Shown here: piece after piece, positions 17,320 through 26,625 of the stretch
Numbering within the stretch: position 1 is the first letter of the stretch
How the letters are laid out: each line of letters opens with the position of its first letter
Position numbers and translations under genes: made by a program
DNA from: Lacipirellula parvula
Lineage (GTDB): Bacteria > Planctomycetota > Planctomycetia > Pirellulales > Lacipirellulaceae
Reading direction: 5' to 3'
Assembly (NCBI RefSeq): GCF_009177095.1
Contig: NZ_AP021861.1
Location: forward strand, 4,446,501 to 4,510,500
Length of the DNA: 64,000 bases
Notes under the pieces: generated by a model
Seen by the model: only the letters and a program-made list of their open reading frames with translations
Databases searched by the model: none
What the model was told of the DNA's origin: nothing

Positions 17320-18681
17320 ATGACGCAAGAACCGCGTGTCGCCTGGTTTCGCCAACTGACGCCTTACCACTGGTTCGTCTTTCTCGTGGCGTCGGCCTGT
17401 TGGTGCTTCGATTGCCTTGACCAGCGGTTGTTTACGCTGGCCCGCGTTCCAGCGGTCACCGCCCTGATGCCCGATGGAACCGACGCCAGCATCGTGCAGG
17501 CGAGAGGCAAAGACGTCACCGCCATCTTTCTCGTCGGCTGGGGCATCGGCGGCCTCATCTTCGGCGCCCTTGGCGACAAATACGGCCGCGCGAGGATGCT
17601 TACTGTCACGGTGTTGCTCTACTCCGGTTTCACCGGCTTCACTTATTTTAGTCAAACGTTCGCCGGCTTCGCCTTCTTCCGCTTCATGACCGGCCTCGGC
17701 GTGGGCGGCGTCTTTGGTTTGGCCGTGGCTCTCATCGCGGAGACCGTTCCCAATAGCGCCCGCCCAGGCGCGCTTGGCATGCTGCAGGTGCTTTCGACGA
17801 TCGGCAATCTCTCGGCCAGTGCTTTCAAAATATTGTTTGATACTCTCGAACGGAACGAAGTGATTCGAGCTGGCGAGTCGTGGCGCTGGATGTTTTTGGT
17901 TGGCGCCTTACCCGCCGTGCTCATTATCTTCACGGCTAAGTTCCTCCGCGAGCCTGAACCTTGGCTCAAAGCGAAAGCCGAAGGTCGGCTCGGCGGCCAC
18001 GGCATTCTAACGCCATACTTCTCGCTGCTTGGTGACAAGCAATGGCGGCGGAACCTCCTGGTCGGTACCGTGCTAGCCTCCACCGGCGTTGTTGGCTTGT
18101 GGGCGATCGGCGAGTACGCCCCCGACGTTCAGAGATACATCTTCACTAAGCACTTTGAGGAGCAGGGGCTCTCCCCCGCTGAAGTCAAAGAGAGCGTCAA
18201 CAACGCAATCACCTTGGCCTACGTCCTCAACATGATCGGCGCCGCCTGCGGCATGTGGGCCTTCACGCGGCTCGCCATGTGGCTCGGCCGTCGGCCTGCA
18301 TTCGCCATCGGCTTCACGGCGGCTTTGATCGTCACGGTCTACGCCTATTGGAAAATGGAAACGCCGACCGACGCGTACTGGATGATGCCGTTGATGGGCG
18401 CCACTCACCTCGCTACCTTCGCAGGCTTCGCCATTTATCTCCCTGAACTCTTTCCCAGCCGCATGCGGAGCACGGGAACCTCGTTTTGCTACAATATCGG
18501 GCGGTTCGCCGCAGCCGGCGGTAGCTTGTTCTCGGCCGCGCTGGCCACACAATTTTACGGCGACTACGGCACGCCGACAAAGGAACGCTATGCCGCGATG
18601 ACGATGTGTGCGATCTTCGTGCTCGGCATCGCCATCCTGCCGTTCGCACCGGAAACCAAAGACAAGCCTCTCCCGGAGTAA
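17320..18681 (+). CDS. MFS transporter
   Basis: A 453-residue protein with twelve predicted helices. The MFS loop motif GALGDKYGRARML and the helix 4-5 region GLGVGGVFGLAVALIAETVP are clear. An extended loop after helix 7 (QRYIFTKHFEEQGLSPAEVK) parallels the insertion in the preceding MFS protein. The second-half motif YLPELFPSRMRSTGTSFCYN is typical of sugar/aromatic-acid-like carriers. It starts 77 bases after the first MFS gene and ends 6 bases before the NADH dehydrogenase gene, so the last two are probably co-transcribed. Substrate unknown. Confidence 0.87.
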   Translation: MTQEPRVAWFRQLTPYHWFVFLVASACWCFDCLDQRLFTLARVPAVTALMPDGTDASIVQARGKDVTAIFLVGWGIGGLIFGALGDKYGRARMLTVTVLLYSGFTGFTYFSQTFAGFAFFRFMTGLGVGGVFGLAVALIAETVPNSARPGALGMLQVLSTIGNLSASAFKILFDTLERNEVIRAGESWRWMFLVGALPAVLIIFTAKFLREPEPWLKAKAEGRLGGHGILTPYFSLLGDKQWRRNLLVGTVLASTGVVGLWAIGEYAPDVQRYIFTKHFEEQGLSPAEVKESVNNAITLAYVLNMIGAACGMWAFTRLAMWLGRRPAFAIGFTAALIVTVYAYWKMETPTDAYWMMPLMGATHLATFAGFAIYLPELFPSRMRSTGTSFCYNIGRFAAAGGSLFSAALATQFYGDYGTPTKERYAAMTMCAIFVLGIAILPFAPETKDKPLPE

Positions 18682-18687
18682 CTTCGC

Positions 18688-20091
18688 ATGCCTGCCCCAG
18701 CCGCCACGCCACGTCCCCGCGTCGTCGTCGTCGGGGGAGGGTTTGCCGGCTTGAATACGGTGAAGTCGCTGAAGCGCGCCGCGGTCGACGTCGTGCTGAT
18801 CGACCGCCGCAACTTCCACTTGTTTCAGCCGTTGCTCTATCAGGTGGCGACGGGCGGCTTGTCGCCGGCGAACATCGCCGCGCCGTTGCGGTGGATCTTC
18901 AGCCGGCAGAAGAATTGCGAAGTAATGCTCGCCGAAGTTGTCGGCTTCGATCTCGATCAGAAGCGCGTCCACACCACGCAGGGAGACGTACCCTACGATT
19001 ACCTGATCGTGGCGGCTGGATCGCGGCACAGTTACTTCGGTCGCGACGATTGGGCGCAGTTCGCCCCCGGTTTGAAAACAATCGAGGACGCCACGGATAT
19101 TCGCCGCCGCGTCTATTCGGCGTTCGAGCAAGCGGAAACGGAGCAAGACCCCGCCGTCCGGAGAGCGCTCTTGAACTTCGCGATCGTCGGCGGCGGCCCG
19201 ACCGGCGTTGAGCTCGCAGGAGCGCTGGCCGAAATCGCACGACACAGCCTCAAGCACGACTTCCGCCAGATCGATCCGTCGGAAGCCAGCATCACGCTCG
19301 TCGAGGCCGGCGACCGCGTGCTCGGCTCGTTTTCCGAAGACCTGTCGGAGAAAGCGCACGCCACGCTGCAAAGGCTCGGCGTGCACATTCGTACGAAGAC
19401 CATGGCGACGGCCATCGATGACAAAGGCATTGAGATGAAGTCGTCGACGGGCGTCGAGCATTGGCCGACTCGCACCGTGCTATGGGCGGCCGGCGTGAAG
19501 GCGTCGCCGCTCAGCAAGTCGCTCGCCTCGTCGTCGAACGCCGATCTCGATCGGGCAGGGCGGTTGATCGTCGAGAAAGATTTTTCGCTCGCCGGCCGGC
19601 CTGAAGTCTTCGTCCTCGGCGATATGTCGAGCTATTCGCACCAAGGAGGCAAGCCGTTGCCGGGGGTCGCGCAGCCGGCGATCCAGCAGGGACGCTTCGT
19701 TGCTCGGCTAATTAATGCGAAGCTACGCGGCAAAACGCTGCCAGAGTTCCGTTACCACGACCTCGGCAACCTCGCCACGATTGGCCGCAGCGCTGCGGTG
19801 GCCGACATCAAGGGCGTCCACTTCTCCGGCTTCATCGCTTGGTGGTTGTGGCTGGTGGTCCACTTGATGCACATCGCCAACTTCCGCAACCGCCTGCTGG
19901 TGCTCACGCAATGGTCGTGGAACTACTTCACGCACGACCGCTCGGCGCGGTTGATCACCGGCGACGTGCCGTCGGACGACGATCTGGCGGCGCTGCAGAA
20001 CCTGGCCGTTCCGCCGAAGGCAGCACGGAACCCGGCGCCAGCCCAGGCAGCCAGCGTCGCAACGGCGCCGTCGACTTCTACCACGAAGTAG
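18688..20091 (+). CDS. ndh: Type II NADH dehydrogenase
   Basis: A 467-residue, single-subunit, non-proton-pumping NADH:quinone oxidoreductase. The N-terminal FAD-binding Rossmann motif is VVVGGGFAGL, and DRRNFHLFQPLLYQVATGGL is a hallmark of NDH-2. The second nucleotide-binding motif is FAIVGGGPTGVELAGAL, for NADH. The FAD-contact VFVLGDMSS and the C-terminal quinone/membrane-binding region (about 375-430, hydrophobic and amphipathic) are present. It starts 6 bases after the MFS gene. A low-complexity Ala/Pro/Ser tail ends the protein. It should reoxidise NADH at the inner membrane without energy conservation. Confidence 0.92.
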   Translation: MPAPAATPRPRVVVVGGGFAGLNTVKSLKRAAVDVVLIDRRNFHLFQPLLYQVATGGLSPANIAAPLRWIFSRQKNCEVMLAEVVGFDLDQKRVHTTQGDVPYDYLIVAAGSRHSYFGRDDWAQFAPGLKTIEDATDIRRRVYSAFEQAETEQDPAVRRALLNFAIVGGGPTGVELAGALAEIARHSLKHDFRQIDPSEASITLVEAGDRVLGSFSEDLSEKAHATLQRLGVHIRTKTMATAIDDKGIEMKSSTGVEHWPTRTVLWAAGVKASPLSKSLASSSNADLDRAGRLIVEKDFSLAGRPEVFVLGDMSSYSHQGGKPLPGVAQPAIQQGRFVARLINAKLRGKTLPEFRYHDLGNLATIGRSAAVADIKGVHFSGFIAWWLWLVVHLMHIANFRNRLLVLTQWSWNYFTHDRSARLITGDVPSDDDLAALQNLAVPPKAARNPAPAQAASVATAPSTSTTK

Positions 20092-20097
20092 TGCGAC

Positions 20098-21111
20098 TTA
20101 GTGCGGCGGAGCTTCGTGCCCGGGCAAGTGCGGGGTCGCAGGAGCAGGAGTAGCAGCTGCCGCTCCGTGATCTGCTTCTAACGCGTGATCGGCGTGGGCA
20201 TCGTGCTGGTCTTGATGCTCGTCGCCGTGCGCGTCACTCGCGTGGAGATCGTGAGCTGGCTCGACTGCCGCCTTTGCGTCCGCGTAGTGCTGTTCGCCAT
20301 GACTAGCCTCAGTCGTCGATTCGTGGTGCTCGACCGCATGCTCGTCTGGAACGGCATGCGCATCGTGCCCCACCGACTGCGGCGGAGCCACATCGTGGGC
20401 ATCATGCGACTCGATTTCTGAGTGCTGCTCAGCAGCAGCGGGCTCGGTCGATTCCTCCACCGCTTCTTGCTCCGCTTGGCGCCGCTCCCAGGGAATCTCA
20501 GCCAGGTCCGGCAACAAGATCACGTCGACGCGAGAATTGAGTTTCAATTCCTCGGGCGAGAGATTAACCGCCAACGGTTCATTCCCCTCGGCCTGGCTCA
20601 GTCGAATCCGCTCCGGCTCGATGCCCAGGATCTGTAACTCTTCGCGAACACGCTGGCAGCGCGCGAAGCACATGTCCCAGTGATCCCTGAATGGACTATC
20701 CGACGGCAACGGACTGCGAATGCAGTGCGAGCGGATTTCAATCCGATTGAGCTTGCCGGCCATCATCGGCGCAAACTCTTGGATCGCCTTCAGTTGCTCC
20801 GGCTCGAGCTCGGCTAAGCCTTCCGGAAACAGGAGCGTGAACTGGTAGTCGGTGACGTCGCCGGAGATCGCCAGTCGTCGCTTTTGCGGTTGGGCCGTGT
20901 GGCCGTACATCGGATCGATGATCGGCTTGGCCGTCCCGGCGGCGCCTTTTTGATGGCTCTTGTAGGTGGCGAACGGCTCGCGGAAATAGCCGGCGACGGC
21001 TTCCTTGATGCCGGGCTTCTGACTGGTGAGCCACATCACCATGAAAAACGCCATCATCGCGGTCACGAAGTCCGCGTAGGCCACTTTCCATGCACCGCCG
21101 CCAGCTGCCAT
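20098..21111 (-). CDS. motB: Flagellar motor stator protein MotB with histidine-rich tail
   Basis: A 337-residue protein. The N-terminal single helix has WKVAYADFVTAMMAFFMVMW, including the proton-conducting Asp (D14 here; E. coli D32). The OmpA/peptidoglycan-binding region follows (about 80-210). Beyond it comes an unusual tail of about 120 residues dominated by His, Asp, Glu and Ala (EIESHDAHDVAPP, HGDEHQDQHDAHADHAL). Such a tail is not part of canonical MotB and may bind metal ions. It is transcribed after motA with a gap of about 140 bases that contains a CACGAAG repeat. It converges with ndh, with 6 bases between the stops. Confidence 0.92.
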   Translation of the reverse strand: MAAGGGAWKVAYADFVTAMMAFFMVMWLTSQKPGIKEAVAGYFREPFATYKSHQKGAAGTAKPIIDPMYGHTAQPQKRRLAISGDVTDYQFTLLFPEGLAELEPEQLKAIQEFAPMMAGKLNRIEIRSHCIRSPLPSDSPFRDHWDMCFARCQRVREELQILGIEPERIRLSQAEGNEPLAVNLSPEELKLNSRVDVILLPDLAEIPWERRQAEQEAVEESTEPAAAEQHSEIESHDAHDVAPPQSVGHDAHAVPDEHAVEHHESTTEASHGEQHYADAKAAVEPAHDLHASDAHGDEHQDQHDAHADHALEADHGAAAATPAPATPHLPGHEAPPH

Positions 21112-21149
21112 TGAAGTTCTGCTTTTTTCTGTGAGTGATTAAATGCTAG

Positions 21150-21241
21150 CCACGAAGGCACTAAAGCTCGAAGAATTCACAAAGTTGAATTGCGATTTGA
21201 GTGCTCTTCGTGCCGTTCTTCGTGTCTTACAGCCTTCGTGG
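21150..21241. repeat. CACGAAG-type intergenic repeat in the motA-motB gap
   Basis: CCACGAAGG (21150-21158) and its inverse CCTTCGTGG (21233-21241) flank further CTTCGTG units (near 21206-21225). The unit resembles the dispersed CACGAAGG-type repeats seen between genes in many planctomycete and related genomes. The arms could form a long imperfect hairpin in the motAB transcript. Confidence 0.55.
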
Positions 21242-21250
21242 TGAATGCAA

Positions 21251-22111
21251 TTACGTCGCGTCGACTTCCTGGAACATCGTTTCCAGTTCTTCGCGGCTTG
21301 GACGATTCTCCGACGCGACGCCGCGGCGGGCTTGGTCGATCGCCACCTTCGGCGGCAAGTCATTTGCGAAGCCAGTGATGATCGTCGCAATCGTGCGGAA
21401 GAACGCGATTTCGGCTAAGCCAAGCAATTCCATACGAGCTGCCAGCGGAGCGACGAAGCCGTACGACATCAAAATCCCGAGGAACGTTCCGACGAGCGCG
21501 GCGCCGACCTTGTGGCCGATTTCCGCCGGCGGCCCGTCGATGTGTCCCATCGTGATGACGATGCCGAGCACCGCCGCGACGATGCCGAAGCCCGGCAAAC
21601 CGTCGGCGGTCTTCGACAACGCGTGCGTCGGCAAGTGATGCTCTTCTTCGATCACCTTCAAGTCAGCGGCGAACAGCGCGGGTAATTGTTCCTTGCGCGC
21701 CGTTCCTTCGACGAGCGGCGTTAAACCGCTGCAAATAAAATCGCAAACGTGATGATTGTTCGCCACGCGCGGGTACTTGGTAAAAATCGAGCTCTCATGC
21801 GGATGAGCCACATGGACTTCCAGCCCCAGCAACCCCTCGCGGCGAGCCGTGCGGAGCAGGTCGTACATCAAGCGAAACAAGTCGCCATACATCGCTTTAC
21901 TGAAGGGCGAGCCTTTGATGGCTTGCATGATCCCCTTCATCAAGTCGACGAGGACCTTCTTCGGCGACATGACGATGAGCGCGCCGAGCGAGGCGCCGCC
22001 GATCGTGACGATTTCAGACGGATGGATGAGCGCGCCAATATGACCGCCGGCCCAAGTGAAGCCGGCGAGCACGGCGCCCACCACCACGATGCATCCCACA
22101 ATGACGATCAT
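21251..22111 (-). CDS. motA: Flagellar motor stator protein MotA
   Basis: A 286-residue inner-membrane stator subunit. Four hydrophobic segments are visible. The cytoplasmic loop carries ARREGLLGLE, with the charged Arg and Glu that contact the rotor. The two channel prolines are in DGLPGFGIVAAVLGIV and SYGFVAPLAARME. It partners with MotB downstream to form the proton-driven stator, so the organism is presumably motile at some stage, as expected for budding planctomycetes. Start at 22111 and length are normal for the family. Confidence 0.94.
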   Translation of the reverse strand: MIVIVGCIVVVGAVLAGFTWAGGHIGALIHPSEIVTIGGASLGALIVMSPKKVLVDLMKGIMQAIKGSPFSKAMYGDLFRLMYDLLRTARREGLLGLEVHVAHPHESSIFTKYPRVANNHHVCDFICSGLTPLVEGTARKEQLPALFAADLKVIEEEHHLPTHALSKTADGLPGFGIVAAVLGIVITMGHIDGPPAEIGHKVGAALVGTFLGILMSYGFVAPLAARMELLGLAEIAFFRTIATIITGFANDLPPKVAIDQARRGVASENRPSREELETMFQEVDAT

Positions 22112-22564
22112 CTCGTAGTCCCAATCCCGCCGCCGGCGTTGTTGCTTAGCTGTCTAATTCCGGCTGGCGCCGCGTCTAGCAAATGGACGACCCCGCAGCG
22201 CACTCAGGCGGCGGGCGGTATCGCCGCGGAGGGCGGCAAACCTCGAAAATGTAGGTCACTTCGGTGCAATCGGAGGCCGCGGGATGACGCAGGCCGGTTG
22301 TAGCGGCTGGCGCGGTTGAAAGCCCTCGCAAGCCGCCGGAAACACCGCGGGGAGGGCGGCGTACCCCGCTAGCGCAGCCGCGGCTGGCGAATCGAGCATT
22401 CCACGAGCCGCAAAATCCGGGAAATCGCCCACTTTTCGTGGGGAGATCGGCCACAAACTGGCATTAAGGATGGAGCCGTGCCGCCCGCCGCGTTTTAGCG
22501 GAATCGAGTATCATGGCTACTGTCGCCGCCACGCCCGCCGGGGATGGTGCGGACCTTGTCTTAG
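22112..22564. other. Gene-free gap upstream of motA and the cytochrome gene
   Basis: This 450-base GC-rich divergent gap shows no convincing gene, repeat or RNA structure. It should hold the promoters of both motAB and the gene starting at 22565. A plus-strand ATG at 22513 opens a different frame that runs only 63 codons. Confidence 0.5.
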
Positions 22565-24994
22565 TTGGGGAAATCGACGTTGGGAGCAGACGGCACACGG
22601 ACCCGAGGACACCGCGCCCCAGGAGGCGGCAAGCTGCTCGCGATCAGCAACTGGGCGGCTGCGCTGGCGTTCGCGTGCTGCGGCTCTGCGGCCATCGCGG
22701 CTGAAGCCCCCAGCTACAACCGCGACGTGCGGCCGATCCTTTCCGACCGCTGCTTCGCCTGCCACGGCCCCGATTCAGGTAACCGTGCGGCCGAGCTGCG
22801 GCTCGACACCGAAGAGGGCGCCCACGAATGGGCGATCATGGCCGGCGACGCCGAATCGAGCGAGGTGATCAACCGCGTCGCGACCGACGATCCCGACCTG
22901 CAAATGCCGCCGCTCGAAGCCAAGAAGCCCAGGCTGACCGAGCGCGAGATCGACATTCTCCGCCGCTGGATCGACGCCGGCGCCAAGTACGAACCCCACT
23001 GGGCCTACGTTCCGCCGGTTCGCCGCGAACTTCCCGCCGTGAAGCAGGCCGACTGGCCTCGCAACGAGATCGACGCGTTTGTTCTGGCTCGGCTCGAAGC
23101 TGAGGGGATCGCCCCCTCGCCAGTTGCCGACCGCGCGACGCTAGCTCGCCGCGTCTACTTCGATCTCACTGGCCTGCCACCAACGCCGGCTCAGGTCGAT
23201 GAGTTCGTCAACGACGCCCTTCCCGATGCATACGAGCAGCTCGTCGACCGTTTGCTCGCCTCCGAAGCCTACGGCGAACGGATGGCGTCGTGGTGGTTCG
23301 ACCTGGTGCGATACGCCAACACCGTGGGCTACCACGGCGACCAGGAGCATCGCATCACGCCGTATCGCGACTATGTGATTAAGTCGTTCAACGACAACTT
23401 GCCGTTCGACCAGTTCACCGTCGAACAGCTTGCCGGTGACTTACTCCCCAATCCCACGATGTGGCAGCAGGTTGCGAGCGGCTACAACCGGCTCCTGCAA
23501 ACGACGCACGAGGGGGGCGCCCAAGACGCCGAATACCGTGCGAAGCATCTTGCCGATCGCGTCCGCAACGTCTCGGAAACCTGGCTCGGCGCTTCTGTCG
23601 GTTGCGCGGAGTGCCACGACCACAAGTTCGATCCCTATACTTCGGAAGATTTCTACAGCCTCGGCGCGATCTTCGCGGACGTCGATCAGTACGGTTCGTT
23701 CGAAAAAGTCTCAAAGAATACGACGCCCACTGAACGCCCGCCCGAAATGCTGGCGTGGACGCTTCCGACCTATCGCAAGATCGCCGAACTCGATGCGAAG
23801 ATCGCGGAACTTGAAAAGGGTCTTGTTGGGACGCTCAACGCCAAGTGGCCGCAACAGCAGAAGCGGCTGGTGAAGCTGCGGACCGAGCGGGCGAAACTCG
23901 AGGGCGAGTTCGAGCCCACCATGATCACCGCCGCGACGACGCCCCGCGAAGTTCGCATCCTGCCGCGCGGCAATTGGATGGATCAATCGGGGAAGGTCGT
24001 CGCGCCGCGCGTGCCGGCGTTCATGGGTGAAATCGAGACCGACCGACGGGTGAGCCGGCTCGACTTGGCTCGCTGGCTCGTGTCGCGCGAGAACCCGCTC
24101 ACCGCCCGCGTCGAAATCAATCGCCTCTGGCAGCGGTTGTTCGGCGTCGGCCTGTCGAAGACGGTCCTCGATCTCGGCTCGCAAGGCGAATGGCCAGCCA
24201 ACCAGGAACTGCTCGATTGGCTAGCCGTCGAGTTCATGGAAAGCGGCTGGGACGTCAAGCACATGATGCGGTTGATGGTCACCTCCGCCGCGTATCAACA
24301 GTCGTCGCTGCCACGAGAAGAGTTGGAGGCAATCGATCCAGAAAATCGCCTCCTCGCACGGCAGTCGCGGTTCAGACTCGACGCCGAGGAAATTCGCGAC
24401 AACGCGCTCGCTGTGAGCGGGCTACTGGTGATGCAAACTGGCGGCGGCGTTTCGCGGCCCTACCAACCGGCAGGGTACTACGCGCCGCTCAACTTCCCCG
24501 AGCGGGAGTACCAGCCGACCCTCGACTCCGCGCAGTTCCGCCGTTCGGTCTACGTCCACTGGCAGCGGCAGTTTCTCCACCCGTGGTTGCTGGCGTTCGA
24601 CGCCCCCACGCGCGAAGAGTGCACGGCTCAGCGTCCGATCTCGAACACCCCGAGCGCCGCGCTCGTACTCCTGAACGATCCCTCGTTCGTCGAAGCCGCC
24701 AGAGCGCTAGCCACCCGCGCGCTCACAAGCAACGCTGCAAGCGACGCCGGTCGACTGGAATGGGCCTGGCGAACCGCGGTCGGCCGCGCCCCTCATGTTG
24801 AAGAGTTGGAACTGCTGCAGCAACTGCTGACTAAGCATCGCAACCACTTCGCTGCCAACCCGGATGAGGCTGCGGCGCTCCTCCGCGTCGGCATGACCAA
24901 GGCCGATCCCAAGCTCGCCCCAGCGGAACTCGCCGCCTGGACCTCAGTAAGCCGGGCGCTGCTCAACCTTAACGAAACCATCTCGCGCAACTAG
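22565..24994 (+). CDS. Planctomycete cytochrome (PSCyt1)-DUF1549-DUF1553 protein
   Basis: Up to 809 residues. There is no ATG before the conserved part. The frame opens after a stop at 22562, and TTG at 22565 or 22580 (the latter with GGGGA upstream) must serve as start. A signal-like stretch (NWAAALAFACCGSAAIA) precedes the PSCyt1 heme motif CFACH (C63, C66, H67). DUF1549 follows (about 140-350) with a second CAECH (C347-H351), then a coiled linker and DUF1553 (about 500-780). The family is exported and abundant in planctomycetes, and probably acts in periplasmic redox or complex-polysaccharide breakdown. It is followed 33 bases later by its usual DUF1501 partner. Confidence 0.9.
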   Translation: MGKSTLGADGTRTRGHRAPGGGKLLAISNWAAALAFACCGSAAIAAEAPSYNRDVRPILSDRCFACHGPDSGNRAAELRLDTEEGAHEWAIMAGDAESSEVINRVATDDPDLQMPPLEAKKPRLTEREIDILRRWIDAGAKYEPHWAYVPPVRRELPAVKQADWPRNEIDAFVLARLEAEGIAPSPVADRATLARRVYFDLTGLPPTPAQVDEFVNDALPDAYEQLVDRLLASEAYGERMASWWFDLVRYANTVGYHGDQEHRITPYRDYVIKSFNDNLPFDQFTVEQLAGDLLPNPTMWQQVASGYNRLLQTTHEGGAQDAEYRAKHLADRVRNVSETWLGASVGCAECHDHKFDPYTSEDFYSLGAIFADVDQYGSFEKVSKNTTPTERPPEMLAWTLPTYRKIAELDAKIAELEKGLVGTLNAKWPQQQKRLVKLRTERAKLEGEFEPTMITAATTPREVRILPRGNWMDQSGKVVAPRVPAFMGEIETDRRVSRLDLARWLVSRENPLTARVEINRLWQRLFGVGLSKTVLDLGSQGEWPANQELLDWLAVEFMESGWDVKHMMRLMVTSAAYQQSSLPREELEAIDPENRLLARQSRFRLDAEEIRDNALAVSGLLVMQTGGGVSRPYQPAGYYAPLNFPEREYQPTLDSAQFRRSVYVHWQRQFLHPWLLAFDAPTREECTAQRPISNTPSAALVLLNDPSFVEAARALATRALTSNAASDAGRLEWAWRTAVGRAPHVEELELLQQLLTKHRNHFAANPDEAAALLRVGMTKADPKLAPAELAAWTSVSRALLNLNETISRN

Positions 24995-25027
24995 CTCGCG
25001 CGCGATTCCATTGCTGAACCGACTCGC

Positions 25028-26506
25028 ATGAAGCCTACGACCTTCGAAACCTGGGAACGCTTGGTCGATCGCCGCACCTTCGTCGGGCAGGCCTCGCTCG
25101 GCTTGGGGACGATGGCGCTGGCCGGTCTGCTGCAGCGACAGTCGTCGGCCGCTCGCGTGGATGCGGGGCAGGGTGGCGCCGCGCCGCTCGCAAGCTCGCG
25201 CGGCGTCGTCAATCCGCTCCACTACGCCCCGCGGGCGAAGCGTGTCATTTTCCTTTGCATGGCAGGCGGGCCGTCGCAATTTGAAACGTTTGACGATAAA
25301 CCGAAGCTCGCCGAACTCCACGGCCAGCCGATGCCGGAGTCGTTTACGAAGGGCCAACCGATCGCGCAGTTACAGGGGAGCGCACTCCTGGCGCTGCGGC
25401 CGCAAGCGAAGTTCCAGCGTTACGGCCAATCAGGCCAGCAGATCAGCGACCTGCTGCCGCACACCGCGAGAATCGCCGACGACATCTGCATCATTCGCTC
25501 GATGCAGACCGAGCAAATCAATCACGATCCGGCGCAAACGTTCCTCAACGCCGGCACCAGCGTTTCGGGCCGCCCCAGCATGGGCGCCTGGATCAACTAC
25601 GGCCTCGGCAGCGAGAGCGACGACCTGCCCGGCTTCATCGTGATGAAAAGCCTCTCCGACAGTCGGCCGCCGCAACCAATCTCTTCCCGGCAGTGGCATA
25701 GCGGGTTCCTGCCAAGCCGCTTCCAAGGCGTGCCGGTCTACTCGCAGAACGATCCAGTCCACTTCGTCAGCAATCCGCCCGGCGTCGATCGCCAGCGGCA
25801 GCTGGACGTGATCGAGACGATCAACGGCCTCAACAAGTTTCGCGACCTCTCGGAGCAGAACCCCGAAATCGCCACGCGGATCGCGCAGTACGAACTCGCG
25901 TTCCGCATGCAGGCGAGCGTCCCGGGGCTCGTTGACATCTCCGACGAGCCGCAGCATGTGCTCGATATGTACGGCGTGAAGGGCGCCGACGGCTCCTTTG
26001 CCTACAACTGCTTGCTAGCGCGGCGCATGGCCGAACGCGGCGTGCGCTTCATTCAGCTCTACCACCGCGGCTGGGATCATCACAACGGCATTAAGAAGTA
26101 CATTCCCGAGGCCTGCTTCTCGAGCGATCAGCCGAGCGCAGCGCTCATCACCGATCTGAAGCAGCGGGGCATGCTCGAAGATACGCTCGTCGTCTGGGGC
26201 GGCGAATTTGGTCGTACGCCGATGGCGCAGGGCGACGTCGAGGCCCCCATGGTCGGTCGCGACCATCACATTCGCGGCTTCTCGATGTGGCTCGCCGGCG
26301 GCGGCACTCGTCCGGGCGTTACTTATGGGACGACTGACGAGCTTGGATACCACGCCGCCGAAAACCCGGTCCACATTCATGATCTCCACGCCACGATGAT
26401 GCGGCTGCTGGGGATCGACCACGAGCGGCTGACATACCGCTATCAGGGCCGCGACTTCCGCCTCACCGACGTCGCTGGTCACGTCGTCAACGGCATCATG
26501 GCGTAG
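25028..26506 (+). CDS. DUF1501 (sulfatase-like) exported protein
   Basis: A 492-residue protein. The N-terminus DRRTFVGQASLGLGTMALAG looks like a twin-arginine signal. The alkaline-phosphatase-superfamily-like DUF1501 domain follows: FLCMAGGPSQFETFD near the start, then NAGTSVSGRPSMGAW, VVWGGEFGRTPM and HDLHATMMRLLGIDHERL. Almost every planctomycete PSCyt1/DUF1549/DUF1553 gene is followed by one of these, as here. The two are likely secreted together and act on the same substrate, perhaps sulfated or otherwise modified polysaccharide. The enzymatic activity is not established. Confidence 0.92.
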   Translation: MKPTTFETWERLVDRRTFVGQASLGLGTMALAGLLQRQSSAARVDAGQGGAAPLASSRGVVNPLHYAPRAKRVIFLCMAGGPSQFETFDDKPKLAELHGQPMPESFTKGQPIAQLQGSALLALRPQAKFQRYGQSGQQISDLLPHTARIADDICIIRSMQTEQINHDPAQTFLNAGTSVSGRPSMGAWINYGLGSESDDLPGFIVMKSLSDSRPPQPISSRQWHSGFLPSRFQGVPVYSQNDPVHFVSNPPGVDRQRQLDVIETINGLNKFRDLSEQNPEIATRIAQYELAFRMQASVPGLVDISDEPQHVLDMYGVKGADGSFAYNCLLARRMAERGVRFIQLYHRGWDHHNGIKKYIPEACFSSDQPSAALITDLKQRGMLEDTLVVWGGEFGRTPMAQGDVEAPMVGRDHHIRGFSMWLAGGGTRPGVTYGTTDELGYHAAENPVHIHDLHATMMRLLGIDHERLTYRYQGRDFRLTDVAGHVVNGIMA

Positions 26507-26511
26507 CCATT

Positions 26512-26597
26512 TAGCCCCGGGCTCTGCCCGGGGGTCGGTTTCTATATCGGTAGACGTCGCCCCGCGTGCTGCTACCCCCGGGCGGAGCCCGGGGCTA
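26512..26597. repeat. Long inverted repeat, copy of a dispersed palindromic element
   Basis: TAGCCCCGGGCTCTGCCCGG (start of the left arm, 26512-26535) is matched by an inverted right arm at 26574-26597 with very few mismatches. Each arm is itself partly palindromic. It lies just past the DUF1501 stop and before the convergent STAS gene. A related unit occurs at 49328-49354, so this is a repeat family. Confidence 0.7.
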
Positions 26598-26625
26598 GAA
26601 ATGCGATCGCAACGCTCACTCAGTT

